From positions 1 to 54,266 of the forward strand of contig NZ_AVSV01000020.1 in the NCBI RefSeq assembly GCF_000498355.1: a stretch of DNA of 54,266 nt. The letters run 5' to 3'. Both the position numbers and the translations under genes were made by a program. This DNA is from Clostridium sp. Ade.TY (GTDB taxonomy: Bacteria; Bacillota; Clostridia; Clostridiales; Clostridiaceae). A model generated the notes under the pieces. The model worked only from the letters and a program-made list of their open reading frames with translations, had not been told where the DNA came from and did not search any database. Position 1 is the first letter of the stretch; each line of letters opens with the position of its first letter. Positions 15,870-24,547 of the stretch are shown in pieces.

Positions 15870-18350
15870 ATGAAGAAAAATAAAAAAAATAGAATTAATA
15901 CTAATAGAATTATAGGTTTTAGTATTTCTTTTATTATATTAATAACTTCTATATTTTCAGGGAATATAACAATAAAAGCAAACTCAGCACAAGTAAAAAG
16001 TACATCAAATGAAAATGGTGTTATAGAAATCCCATTGAAGTGGTCAAGGAACAATATGAATTTTGTAAATTCAGATTATAAAACTACAAATTCGTATTAT
16101 ACTATAAATAGTAATAGAAATTATATTTCAGTAAATTATTTAAATATGATCAATGAAAATAATTTAATGTCACCTAAAGATAGTTATAATTGGATACATG
16201 ATAAGTATTATATTGATGATGGGCATAATGGTGATGTAAATGTTACTGGTTTAACTGGAAATATTTTAAGAACACCTATGCTTGTTAATCCAGATGAAAG
16301 TAATTTATATACTATAGATTATAGAAATTTGGAGAGTTGGTTTGAACCTGTTGGATCTACTGGAGAAGAACCAGTAAGTTTACCTGTAAAAGGTAATGAT
16401 ATATGGAATGAAAATAATGAGAATTCTGTAGGGTGGCAACAATCCATTAATGAAGATTCTAATTTACAATATAAGACTCAAGATTGGTATATGTTTAGAG
16501 GAATTTTTGATTTAAGTAATGAAGGAATAAATAAGAATAATATAGATGATTATGAATTTTATTTAGCTATGCCAGATGGAAAGATGATATTAGGAGCTAA
16601 TGATCTTATTTCAGTTTTTGTTGATGAACATTCTACAAAAATAAATTATGCAACTCCACCAAGACCTGAAGATAGATATGGAGATAGAAAAATAAATTTT
16701 ATTACTAGAAATGAAAAAAATAGTAATGAATTTGTTAATAAGACTATTACATATAATAATTTATCAACAGATAGATATGGTGGTGAAACTGATGATAGTG
16801 GTAAGCATGGATATAATGGTTTAAGTTTAGGTTCATCAGATGGATGGCATGTTGACTTAAATAATGAAGAAAAAGATAGTAATGGAAATGTTGTCTTGGG
16901 AAATGTAACAGATATAATTAAACAAAATGTATACGGTAATAATAAACATATGATTGATATGTTAGCAAGTGAATGGTGTAATACTGGTGGGATGACAAGA
17001 CTAGCACTTTATGCTGTTAAGAAACCTCAAATAACTGTTAAAAAAATTGCTTATATACATCCACAAGATGAAAGTAAGGTTAATAAATCTGAGTTAGTAT
17101 TAGATAAGAATGGAAATATACTAAGGGATAGTGATGGAGATATTATTTTAAATACTGAAAATCATATACCAGAAATTCCGGCTGATGTTACTGTATATTT
17201 TAAATTTAAACTTACGAATACTGGTCAGATTACAGTAAATAATATAAAATTCAAAGATGCTATATTAAAGATTACTTACGATAATGAAAATTTACATGGG
17301 GCAAGGATAGTAGGCAGTTCAGGATATTATTCTAATTTGAATAATTTAAGTCCAGGAAAAAGTATAACTTTAAAAGATGAAAAAAATCTAAAGTATTTAA
17401 GTGATTCAAATAGGTATTCAGACTTAAACAAAGAATTTACTAATACTGTTGAAGCTAGTGGAACATATTTTAATAATCAAATAACATCAAAAAGTTCAAG
17501 TACAGTAAATATAAAAATAGTAACAGAGTCTCCTAAAGTTGATTTAACTAAAACTATATTAACTATAAATAGAGATGGAAAAGAAATTAATTATAATAAA
17601 GATAATCCAATATCTATAGTTGATGGAGATAAGGTTACTTTTAAAATATCATTAAAAAATAATACAAAATTAGGAGATGAAAATTTATCATTAAGTGGAT
17701 TAAGTTTATCTGATATATTAAATTGTGATGACGGAAAAAAAGTCACATATAATAATGAAAAATGGAAGTTTAGGACAGATAAAAATAATTTAAATACAAC
17801 GATTGATACTAATAAAATTAATATTGGAGCAGGAAAGACATTAATATTATATACGGATTGGATAGCAAAAAGTAATTCAGGAAATAGAGGAGTTAATTAT
17901 GCATCTATAAGTTATAATGGGAAAAAACTTGATGAAGATAGAGTTGATTTTAAAACTAAAATAAAAACTGGAATAATAAATGTAACAAAAAATGTGGGAA
18001 ATTATTCCGAATTAAATGCAAATCAAAAAGTAGATGTAGATAATCAATTATTTACAATAAATTTAATTGATAATAATGATGGTACAATTCAAAGTGTATC
18101 CATTAAAAATGGACAATCAGCTCAATTTGAAGGTGTTAAATATGGAGATAGTTATACAATAAAAGAAAGTATACCAATGAATTATAAATTAGATTCAATT
18201 GTAAATAATAAAACTAATAATGATACATTTACAATGACAAGTGATATAGATAATTCAAAAGTAACAATTACTAATTCATATTCAAATACTGGATTCTTTG
18301 ATTGGGTTGAAAATAAAGTAAATCAATTAAAGACATCAAATAATATATAG
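15870..18350 (+). CDS. Large secreted surface protein with DUF11/Cna-B-like domains
   Basis: 826 residues. There is a signal peptide (about 14-36), an N-terminal unknown domain (about 40-385), then repeated Ig-like/DUF11-type segments: VTVYFKFKLTNTGQITVNNI near 437 and KVTFKISLKNN near 590. A Cna-B/SpaA-like domain (about 704-804) includes FTINLIDNNDGT, YTIKESIPMNYKL and VTITNSY. There is no LPXTG motif or C-terminal membrane anchor, so it is probably secreted or held by other matrix parts. AGGAGG lies 13 nt before the ATG, somewhat long. It ends the sipW-led locus. It may be an adhesin of the matrix; the N-terminal domain is unrecognised. Confidence 0.82.
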   Translation: MKKNKKNRINTNRIIGFSISFIILITSIFSGNITIKANSAQVKSTSNENGVIEIPLKWSRNNMNFVNSDYKTTNSYYTINSNRNYISVNYLNMINENNLMSPKDSYNWIHDKYYIDDGHNGDVNVTGLTGNILRTPMLVNPDESNLYTIDYRNLESWFEPVGSTGEEPVSLPVKGNDIWNENNENSVGWQQSINEDSNLQYKTQDWYMFRGIFDLSNEGINKNNIDDYEFYLAMPDGKMILGANDLISVFVDEHSTKINYATPPRPEDRYGDRKINFITRNEKNSNEFVNKTITYNNLSTDRYGGETDDSGKHGYNGLSLGSSDGWHVDLNNEEKDSNGNVVLGNVTDIIKQNVYGNNKHMIDMLASEWCNTGGMTRLALYAVKKPQITVKKIAYIHPQDESKVNKSELVLDKNGNILRDSDGDIILNTENHIPEIPADVTVYFKFKLTNTGQITVNNIKFKDAILKITYDNENLHGARIVGSSGYYSNLNNLSPGKSITLKDEKNLKYLSDSNRYSDLNKEFTNTVEASGTYFNNQITSKSSSTVNIKIVTESPKVDLTKTILTINRDGKEINYNKDNPISIVDGDKVTFKISLKNNTKLGDENLSLSGLSLSDILNCDDGKKVTYNNEKWKFRTDKNNLNTTIDTNKINIGAGKTLILYTDWIAKSNSGNRGVNYASISYNGKKLDEDRVDFKTKIKTGIINVTKNVGNYSELNANQKVDVDNQLFTINLIDNNDGTIQSVSIKNGQSAQFEGVKYGDSYTIKESIPMNYKLDSIVNNKTNNDTFTMTSDIDNSKVTITNSYSNTGFFDWVENKVNQLKTSNNI

Positions 18351-18377
18351 TAGCCTATAAAGCATTATTTATATATT

Positions 18378-18424
18378 GAGGTATTTACTTAAATTTATTT
18401 AAGTAAATACCTCATTTTTTATTA
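18378..18424 (+). terminator. Terminator of the matrix operon
   Basis: GAGGTATTTACTTAAA pairs with TTTAAGTAAATACCTC, a long perfect stem, followed by ATTTTTT. Confidence 0.93.
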
Positions 18425-18504
18425 CAAAAATTTCTAATGAATATAGAATATTTTAAAAAGTTATGATATATTAAACACATAATTTATAAGAAGGAGTTGA
18501 TTAT

Positions 18505-19500
18505 TTGAAAGTTACAATTAAAGATGTAGCAAGAGAAGCAAATGTAGCCCCTTCCACAGTATCAAGAGTTATATCAAATAGTCCTAAAATAAGTGAAGAA
18601 ACTAAAGAAAAAGTAAATAAGGCCATTAATAAATTAAATTATAAGCCTAATGCTATAGCAAGAAGTTTAGTTAGCAATAAAACAAAAATATTAGGTGTAG
18701 TATTACCTAATGAAGCTGATGATTTATTTAAAAACCCATTTTTTGTTGAGGCTATGAGAGGAATGAGTATTTCAGCAGAAGAATATGGTTATCATATAAT
18801 GTATGCATTTAGCAAAAATTCAGAAGATGAACTTAAAAGTGTAAAAGAATTTTCAAGTAATAATTTATTAGATGGAATGTGTCTTTTAACAGTTAGAGAA
18901 AATGATAAATGTATAGAATACTTAAAGAGTATAAACTTTCCTTTTGTAGTAATAGGAAGACCTGATAATGAAGATGATGTATTATGGGTAGATAATGATA
19001 ATTTTAAAGCTATGTATGACTTAGTAGAAAATCTTATAAATGATGGATATTACAATATAGCTTTTATTGGTGGTAAAAAGAATTGGAAGGTTTCTAAAAA
19101 TAGATTAAATGGATTTAAAAAAGCTTTAGAAGATAACAATATAAAATATACTTTAGATAGCATTGTTGAAGGAAAAGATTTTACAGAAGAGTGTGGATAT
19201 AATGCAATGAAAGAAATATTAGAAAATGATAAGCCTAGTGTAGTAGTTACAACAGAAGACCTTTTGGCATTTGGAGCAAATAATTTTTTAAGGGATAATA
19301 ATATAGATGGAATTAAACTTATAGGCTTTAATAATACACCAATGGCAAAATATCAAAATCCTCCAATATCATCAATTGATATAAATGCAAGAGAACTTGG
19401 ATATCAAGCAACTAAGTTACTTATAGAAAGTTTAAACTATAATAAAGAAAAAAAGAAAAGTCATTATATTGTTGAAACAGAGTTTATCGAAAGGATATAA
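18505..19500 (+). CDS. malR: LacI-family transcriptional regulator, probably MalR-type
   Basis: 331 residues. The N-terminal helix-turn-helix reads TIKDVAREANVAPSTVSRVI, with the hinge YKPNAIARSL typical of LacI/GalR proteins, followed by a periplasmic-binding-like effector domain (TKILGVVLPNE to the end). It starts at TTG after AAGGAG. It precedes a glucosidase, a PTS permease and a phosphatase, and two copies of a LacI-type palindrome lie between it and the glucosidase gene. It should repress the maltose genes, and perhaps be affected itself, until an inducer binds. The effector is not readable; by analogy with MalR it is maltose or a derivative. Confidence 0.88.
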   Translation: MKVTIKDVAREANVAPSTVSRVISNSPKISEETKEKVNKAINKLNYKPNAIARSLVSNKTKILGVVLPNEADDLFKNPFFVEAMRGMSISAEEYGYHIMYAFSKNSEDELKSVKEFSSNNLLDGMCLLTVRENDKCIEYLKSINFPFVVIGRPDNEDDVLWVDNDNFKAMYDLVENLINDGYYNIAFIGGKKNWKVSKNRLNGFKKALEDNNIKYTLDSIVEGKDFTEECGYNAMKEILENDKPSVVVTTEDLLAFGANNFLRDNNIDGIKLIGFNNTPMAKYQNPPISSIDINARELGYQATKLLIESLNYNKEKKKSHYIVETEFIERI

Positions 19501-19522
19501 ATAATATCCTTTGCAATTTAAG

Positions 19523-19534
19523 GCAAACGTTTGC
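19523..19534. promoter_or_regulatory. Operator 1 of the maltose locus
   Basis: A perfect palindrome GCAAACGTTTGC, 22 nt after the regulator stop. It shares CAAACGTTTGCAT with the second site; the centres are 201 bp apart, close to 19 helical turns, which would permit looping. Confidence 0.75.
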
Positions 19535-19661
19535 ATGGATTTTTTAGGATTTAATAGAAATTAAGAGTATTTTAAAGAAAAATATATGAAATTAACTTTA
19601 AATGAGCTTTGATAAATATAAAAAATTTTGATAATATATAAAAAGAAAAGTATAGAAAATA

Positions 19662-19689
19662 TTTACAAAAATGTTTTGTTAAATATAAA
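19662..19689 (+). promoter_or_regulatory. Probable promoter of the glucosidase/PTS operon
   Basis: TTTACA, 16 bp, TATAAA. Operator 2 would lie about 30 bp downstream of the start, where a bound repressor blocks elongation. Confidence 0.45.
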
Positions 19690-19724
19690 AAAACAGTTTA
19701 AGAAAAATTTTTTTGAATTTTGGA

Positions 19725-19736
19725 CAAACGTTTGCA
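19725..19736. promoter_or_regulatory. Operator 2 of the maltose locus
   Basis: CAAACGTTTG core (19725-19734) followed by CAT, preceded by GGA rather than GG: nearly identical to operator 1. It lies 33 nt before the glucosidase ATG. Confidence 0.75.
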
Positions 19737-19767
19737 TAAATGAGAATAAAGGAAAGGATTTAATAAA

Positions 19768-21426
19768 ATGAAAAATTGGTGGAAAGAGTTAGTTGGATAT
19801 CAAATTTACCCGAGAAGTTTTAAAGATTCAAATGGTGATGGAATAGGTGATATAAAAGGAATAATTTCAAAACTTGATTATTTAAAAGATTTAGGAATTG
19901 ACTTAATATGGATATGTCCAATATATAAATCACCAAATGATGATAATGGATATGATATAAGTGATTATAAAAATATTTTAGATGAGTTTGGAACTATGGA
20001 AGATTTTGATTTGTTACTTAAAGAAGTACACAATAGAGGAATGAAATTAATTATAGATTTAGTTGTAAATCATACTAGTGATGAACATCAATGGTTTATA
20101 GAATCAAAGTCATCAAGAGATAATCCAAAAAGCGATTGGTATATATGGAGAGATGGTAAGGATAATAAAGAACCAAATAATTGGGAAAGTATTTTTAAAG
20201 GATCAGCTTGGGAATATTCAAAAGAGAGAGAACAATATTACCTTCATTTATTTAGCAAGAAACAACCAGATTTAAATTGGGAAAATGAAGATGTAAGAAA
20301 AGAAATATATAAAATGATTAATTGGTGGCTTGATAAAGGAATAGATGGTTTTAGAGTTGATGCCATAAGTCATATAAAAAAAGAAGATGGATTAAGTGAT
20401 ATGGATAACCCAGAGGGACTTAAATACGTTTCATCATTTAATAAGCATATGAATGTTGATGGAATACATAATTACTTAAAAGAGTTGAATGAAGAAACTT
20501 TTAAAAAGTATGACATAATGACTGTAGGGGAAGCAAATGGGGTAGCTGCAGAAGAAGCAAAAGATTGGGTTTCAGAAGAAAATGGAAAGTTTAATATGGT
20601 ATTTCAATTTGAACATCTTCATCTTTGGGGATATGAAGATGAAAATAATTTTGATGTAAAAGCATATAAAAATGTTTTAACAAGGTGGCAAAATGAGTTG
20701 GATGAAAATGGATGGAATGCATTGTTTGTAGAAAATCATGATATACCAAGGGTTGTATCAACTTGGGGAAATGATAAAGAATATAGAGAAGAATCAGCAA
20801 AGGCATTTGGAGCAACATATTTTCTTCAAAAGGGAACTCCTTTTATATATCAAGGGCAAGAACTTGGTATGACAAATGTAAAATTTGAATGTATAGATGA
20901 GTATAAAGATATAAGTACTATAAATTCTTATAACGAGAGGATAGAAAGTGGTGTATCAGAAGAAGAGGCGTTGAAGGAAGTATGGGCAGTATCAAGAGAT
21001 AATTCAAGAACTCCTATGCAGTGGGATAATAGTAAAAATGCAGGATTTACAGATGGTATACCTTGGATAAAAGTTAATGAAAACTATAAGGAGATAAATG
21101 TAGAGAAAGAAGAGAGAGATGAGAATTCAGTATTGAATTTTTATAAAAAACTTATAAAGCTTAAGAAGTCTAATAAAACATTAATATATGGTAAATATAA
21201 TTTAATATTAGAAGATGATGAAAATATATTTGCATATGCAAGAGTTTTAGATGATGAAAAGTTTTTAATTATAGGAAATTTAACTAACAAAGAGTCAGAA
21301 TATAATTATGATGGGGAAACTTTAGAATACTCAAATTTACTTCTTAATAATTATGTTGTTGATTATCATGATTCACTTAATAAGTTTACTTTAAAGCCTT
21401 ATGAGTGTAGGGTTTATAAGGTTTAA
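19768..21426 (+). CDS. GH13 alpha-glucosidase (probably alpha-1,4-specific)
   Basis: 552 residues, the usual length of the GH13 oligo-1,6-glucosidase/alpha-glucosidase group. The catalytic residues are in place: nucleophile Asp198 in DGFRVDAISH, acid/base Glu255 in TVGEANG and Asp325 in FVENHDIPRV. The N-terminal WWKELVGYQIYPRSFKDSNG is the family signature. The residue after the nucleophile is Ala (DAISH), the pattern of exo-alpha-1,4-glucosidases; isomaltases and trehalose-6-phosphate hydrolases usually have Val (DVIN). It is cytoplasmic, with no signal peptide. With the PTS permease and the MapP-like phosphatase downstream, it would split intracellular maltose to two glucoses. Confidence 0.88.
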   Translation: MKNWWKELVGYQIYPRSFKDSNGDGIGDIKGIISKLDYLKDLGIDLIWICPIYKSPNDDNGYDISDYKNILDEFGTMEDFDLLLKEVHNRGMKLIIDLVVNHTSDEHQWFIESKSSRDNPKSDWYIWRDGKDNKEPNNWESIFKGSAWEYSKEREQYYLHLFSKKQPDLNWENEDVRKEIYKMINWWLDKGIDGFRVDAISHIKKEDGLSDMDNPEGLKYVSSFNKHMNVDGIHNYLKELNEETFKKYDIMTVGEANGVAAEEAKDWVSEENGKFNMVFQFEHLHLWGYEDENNFDVKAYKNVLTRWQNELDENGWNALFVENHDIPRVVSTWGNDKEYREESAKAFGATYFLQKGTPFIYQGQELGMTNVKFECIDEYKDISTINSYNERIESGVSEEEALKEVWAVSRDNSRTPMQWDNSKNAGFTDGIPWIKVNENYKEINVEKEERDENSVLNFYKKLIKLKKSNKTLIYGKYNLILEDDENIFAYARVLDDEKFLIIGNLTNKESEYNYDGETLEYSNLLLNNYVVDYHDSLNKFTLKPYECRVYKV

Positions 21427-21562
21427 AATAAATTTTATTTAATATGAAATTTTAAATTTATTAAAAATATATTATTTATTTTCCTCTAAAGTTTTTGTTT
21501 GGAGCATCATAAATAATATATTTCTAGATAAGTTTTTAAAAACATTTTGGAGGTATAAAAGG

Positions 21563-23227
21563 ATGAAAAAATTAAAGCTTGGATCTTTTGATTTTTGGCA
21601 AAAGTTTGGGAAGGCGTTATTAGTAGTAGTTGCAGTAATGCCAGCAGCTGGACTTATGATATCAATAGGGAAAGTTATAGGAATATATGTTGATATTGAT
21701 TTCTTTAAAACAGTTGCAAAAGTTATGGAGGATATAGGTTGGGCAATAATTGGTAATTTAAATCTTTTATTTGCAGTAGCTATTGGTGGTTCTTGGGCAA
21801 AGGAACGTGCTGGGGGAGCATTTGCTGGAGCGATAGCCTTTATTCTTACAAATAGAATAACAGGTGTAATTTTTGGCGTAACTAATGAAATGCTTGCAAA
21901 AACATCAACTGATGTTGTACATTCACTTACAGGACAACAACTTCTTGCAAAAGATTACTTTGTATCAGTACTTGGAGCACCAGCTTTAAATATGGGTGTA
22001 TTTATTGGTATTATTTCAGGTTTCTTAGGAGCAGCTTTATATAACAAATATTATAATTATAATAAGTTACCTAATGCTTTAGCATTCTTTAATGGTAAAC
22101 GTTTTGTTCCTTTCATGGTTATAATAGGTTCAACAATAACAGCAATTATACTTTCATTTATATGGCCTTTTGTTCAATATGGATTAAATTCATTTGGTCA
22201 GTGGATAGCAACATCAAGGGATACAGCACCGGTAATAGCGCCATTTTTATATGGTACATTAGAACGTTTATTATTACCATTTGGATTACATCATATGCTT
22301 ACTGTTCCTATAAATTATACAGAACTTGGAGGAGTATATCATATACTTACAGGACCAACAGTAGGACAAGTTGTTGCGGGACAAGATCCTTTATGGCTTG
22401 CATGGATAACGGATTTAAATAATTTAAAACAAGCAGGAGATATGGCTGCATATAATAATTTATTAACATCAATTACTCCAGCACGTTTTAAAGCAGGACA
22501 AGTAATATTATCAAGTGCATCACTTATAGGTGTAGCTCTTGCAATGTATAAAAATGTTGATAAAGAAAAGAAATCAAAATATAAATCAGTATATTTTTCA
22601 GCAGCAATTGCAGTATTTTTAACTGGAGTTACAGAGCCTTTAGAATTTATGTTTATGTTTATATCACCAATACTTTACGTAGTTTATGCAGTAATAACAG
22701 GAATAGGATTTGCACTTGCAGATATTATTAACTTAAGGGTTCATGCATTTGGTGCAATAGAACTTATAACTCGTTCACCTCTTATGGTTAATGCAGGATT
22801 AACAGGAGATTTAATAAACTTTGTAATAGTTGCAGTAATATTCTTCTTTGTAAACTTCTTTGTATTTAATTTCTTAATTAAGAAATTTAAAATTGCAACT
22901 CCAGGACGTATGGGAAATTATATTGATGATGAAGGAAATAAATCAGAAGATAATTCAAAAAGCAAAAAAAGTGGATCAGATATAAATAATGAAATTGCAA
23001 TAAAAGCTATTGAATTATTAGGCGGAAAAGATAATATAGTAGATGTAGATGCTTGTATGACACGTCTTCGTGTTACTGTAAAAGATACAAGTAAAGTTTC
23101 AGATGAAACAGAATGGAAAAATAATAAAGCATTAGGGCTTATTGTTAAAGATAAAGGTGTACAGGCTATATATGGACCAAAAGCAGACTTAATAAAATCT
23201 GATGTACAAGATATTTTAGGAGTTTAA
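21563..23227 (+). CDS. PTS transporter EIICB, glucose/maltose (MalT/MalX-type) family
   Basis: 554 residues. An N-terminal EIIC domain (about 1-445) has many membrane spans and the family blocks MPAAGLMISIGKV, PFGLHHMLTVPINY and GVTEPLEFMFMF. A C-terminal EIIB domain (about 478-554) has the phosphorylation site Cys498 in DACMTRLRV. There is no EIIA domain, so a shared EIIA-Glc encoded elsewhere is needed. It imports and phosphorylates a sugar; the neighbours point to maltose. GGAGG precedes the ATG. The gene follows the glucosidase by 136 nt and ends 2 nt before the phosphatase gene. Confidence 0.9.
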   Translation: MKKLKLGSFDFWQKFGKALLVVVAVMPAAGLMISIGKVIGIYVDIDFFKTVAKVMEDIGWAIIGNLNLLFAVAIGGSWAKERAGGAFAGAIAFILTNRITGVIFGVTNEMLAKTSTDVVHSLTGQQLLAKDYFVSVLGAPALNMGVFIGIISGFLGAALYNKYYNYNKLPNALAFFNGKRFVPFMVIIGSTITAIILSFIWPFVQYGLNSFGQWIATSRDTAPVIAPFLYGTLERLLLPFGLHHMLTVPINYTELGGVYHILTGPTVGQVVAGQDPLWLAWITDLNNLKQAGDMAAYNNLLTSITPARFKAGQVILSSASLIGVALAMYKNVDKEKKSKYKSVYFSAAIAVFLTGVTEPLEFMFMFISPILYVVYAVITGIGFALADIINLRVHAFGAIELITRSPLMVNAGLTGDLINFVIVAVIFFFVNFFVFNFLIKKFKIATPGRMGNYIDDEGNKSEDNSKSKKSGSDINNEIAIKAIELLGGKDNIVDVDACMTRLRVTVKDTSKVSDETEWKNNKALGLIVKDKGVQAIYGPKADLIKSDVQDILGV

Positions 23228-23229
23228 AT

Positions 23230-24024
23230 ATGAAATTACTAACTTTAAATTGTCATTCATGGCAAGAAGAAAAACAATTAGAAAAAATAAAATATTTAGC
23301 AAAAGTAATAGTAGAAAAAGAATTTGATGTTATAGCTCTTCAAGAAGTTAGTCAAAATATAAATTCAAAAATAGAGTATGATAATATAAGAGAAGATAAT
23401 TTTGGACTTTTGTTAATTAATGAAATAAAAAAAATAAGAGAAGATAATTATAATCTAGTTTGGGATTTTTCGCATATTGGTTATGATGTATATGAAGAAG
23501 GGCTATGTATAATATCAAATCATAAAATAGTAAATAAGGAAAGCTTTTATATTTCTAAAAATGAAGAAATAACTTGTTGGAAGTCAAGAAAAATAGTAAA
23601 AGCAACTATTGATTATAATGGAAAAGCTATTGATGTTTATTCATGTCATCTAGGTTGGTTTAATGATAAAGAAGAAAGTTTTGAATACCAAGTAGATAGA
23701 TTATGTTCGAAGGTTTTAAGAGGAAATAACTTATCATTTATAATGGGGGATTTTAATAATAATGCATTAATTAGAAATGAAGGTTATGACTTATTAAAGC
23801 AAAATGGTTTAATTGATACTTATGATTTATCAATAGAAAAAGATAGTGGTATTACAGTAAGAGGAAGCATTGCAGGTTGGGAAGATAATAAAGAGGATGT
23901 TAGGGTAGATATAATTTTTACTAATAAAAATGTTAAAGTTTTATATAGCAATGTTATATTTAATGGAAAAAATAAAAGTGTAATATCAGATCATTTTGGT
24001 GTAGAAATTAAAGTTGAAATTTAA
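23230..24024 (+). CDS. mapP: EEP-superfamily phosphatase, MapP-like (maltose 6'-phosphate phosphatase)
   Basis: 264 residues with all endonuclease/exonuclease/phosphatase landmarks: LNCHSW, ALQEVS with metal ligand Glu39, SCHLGWF, MGDFNNN and the C-terminal SDHFG catalytic histidine. A plain nuclease is unlikely next to a PTS maltose permease. In Enterococcus, MapP from this superfamily removes phosphate from maltose 6'-phosphate after PTS uptake, and the neighbourhood here is the same type. It starts 2 nt after the permease stop, so translation is coupled. The substrate is inferred from context, not from residues. A terminator follows. Confidence 0.82.
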   Translation: MKLLTLNCHSWQEEKQLEKIKYLAKVIVEKEFDVIALQEVSQNINSKIEYDNIREDNFGLLLINEIKKIREDNYNLVWDFSHIGYDVYEEGLCIISNHKIVNKESFYISKNEEITCWKSRKIVKATIDYNGKAIDVYSCHLGWFNDKEESFEYQVDRLCSKVLRGNNLSFIMGDFNNNALIRNEGYDLLKQNGLIDTYDLSIEKDSGITVRGSIAGWEDNKEDVRVDIIFTNKNVKVLYSNVIFNGKNKSVISDHFGVEIKVEI

Positions 24025-24044
24025 AATTTTATAATAAATTTATG

Positions 24045-24072
24045 GGACTGTTAATAGCAGTCCTATTTTTTA
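24045..24072 (+). terminator. Terminator after the maltose operon
   Basis: GGACTG and CAGTCC around a 7-nt loop, followed by TATTTTTTAT. Confidence 0.85.
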
Positions 24073-24141
24073 TATATAAACGTAAGTTATACAACTTTAA
24101 TAATGTGTAAAAGAAATAATAATGTACTTTAAAATAGAGGA

Positions 24142-24173
24142 TATATTAGGTATTTAAATATTTTCCTAATATA
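24142..24173. repeat. Hairpin-forming inverted repeat in an intergenic region
   Basis: TATATTAGG and CCTAATATA, perfect 9-bp arms, 14-nt spacer. It has no clear U-tract on the plus strand. The stretch from 24075 to 24240 holds nothing else I can identify. Confidence 0.4.
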
Positions 24174-24242
24174 CTTTAGATTAAATAGATATTAAGAAGA
24201 AAAATAAAGAAATAAAAAACAATATGGACATTAGTATATTTT

Positions 24243-24260
24243 ACCTATTTTATAATAGGT
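24243..24260. promoter_or_regulatory. Inverted repeat over a -10-like hexamer, before a small gene
   Basis: ACCTATT-TTAT-AATAGGT, perfect 7-bp arms, enclosing TATAAT (24251-24256). No convincing -35 is seen. It could be an operator on the promoter of the small gene at 24314. Confidence 0.4.
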
Positions 24261-24313
24261 GTTAATATAAAGACAAGATTTGGACAGATAATACCTTGAA
24301 AGGAATGAGATAA

Positions 24314-24430
24314 ATGAGTCAAAAAAGATATGATGAGGTAGTTATAAAAAATGAAAAGTCAAAAACTAATGAAGTTAGAAAAGAACAAGAAAAAATGGCT
24401 AACAAAATAAAAGAAAAAGAACAACATAAA
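24314..24430 (+). CDS. Small Lys/Glu-rich protein, 38 residues
   Basis: A short frame, MSQKRYDEVV..., almost wholly charged and predicted helical, with no membrane segment. GAAAGGA lies about 9 nt before the ATG, a promoter-like element with an inverted repeat lies upstream, and a strong terminator follows within 30 nt, so it forms a complete small transcription unit. I do not recognise the family. It is most likely a small cytoplasmic protein. Confidence 0.6.
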
Positions 24431-24456
24431 TAGGTTTTATAATAAAGAAAAAAAAG

Positions 24457-24512
24457 AAGAACATATTGTTTGATTAAGTATAACTTAATTAAGCAATATG
24501 TTCTTTTATTTT
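24457..24512. terminator. Bidirectional terminator between the small gene and the pyruvate-kinase-like gene
   Basis: GAACATATTGTTTGATTAAG pairs with CTTAATTAAGCAATATGTTC over a short loop, with T-rich flanks on both strands. Confidence 0.9.
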
Positions 24513-24547
24513 ATAATATTAAAGTTACATTAAAAAAATATTTATTT

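Noticed and set aside
19523..19736. CcpA cre sites
   Set aside because: The sites are perfect GCAAACGTTTGC-type palindromes beside a LacI-family gene; a cre would be more degenerate. Dual binding by CcpA cannot be fully excluded.
23230..24024. Annotation as an exodeoxyribonuclease III-like nuclease
   Set aside because: The fold motifs alone would allow it, but the 2-nt coupling to a PTS permease and the maltose setting favour a sugar-phosphate phosphatase.
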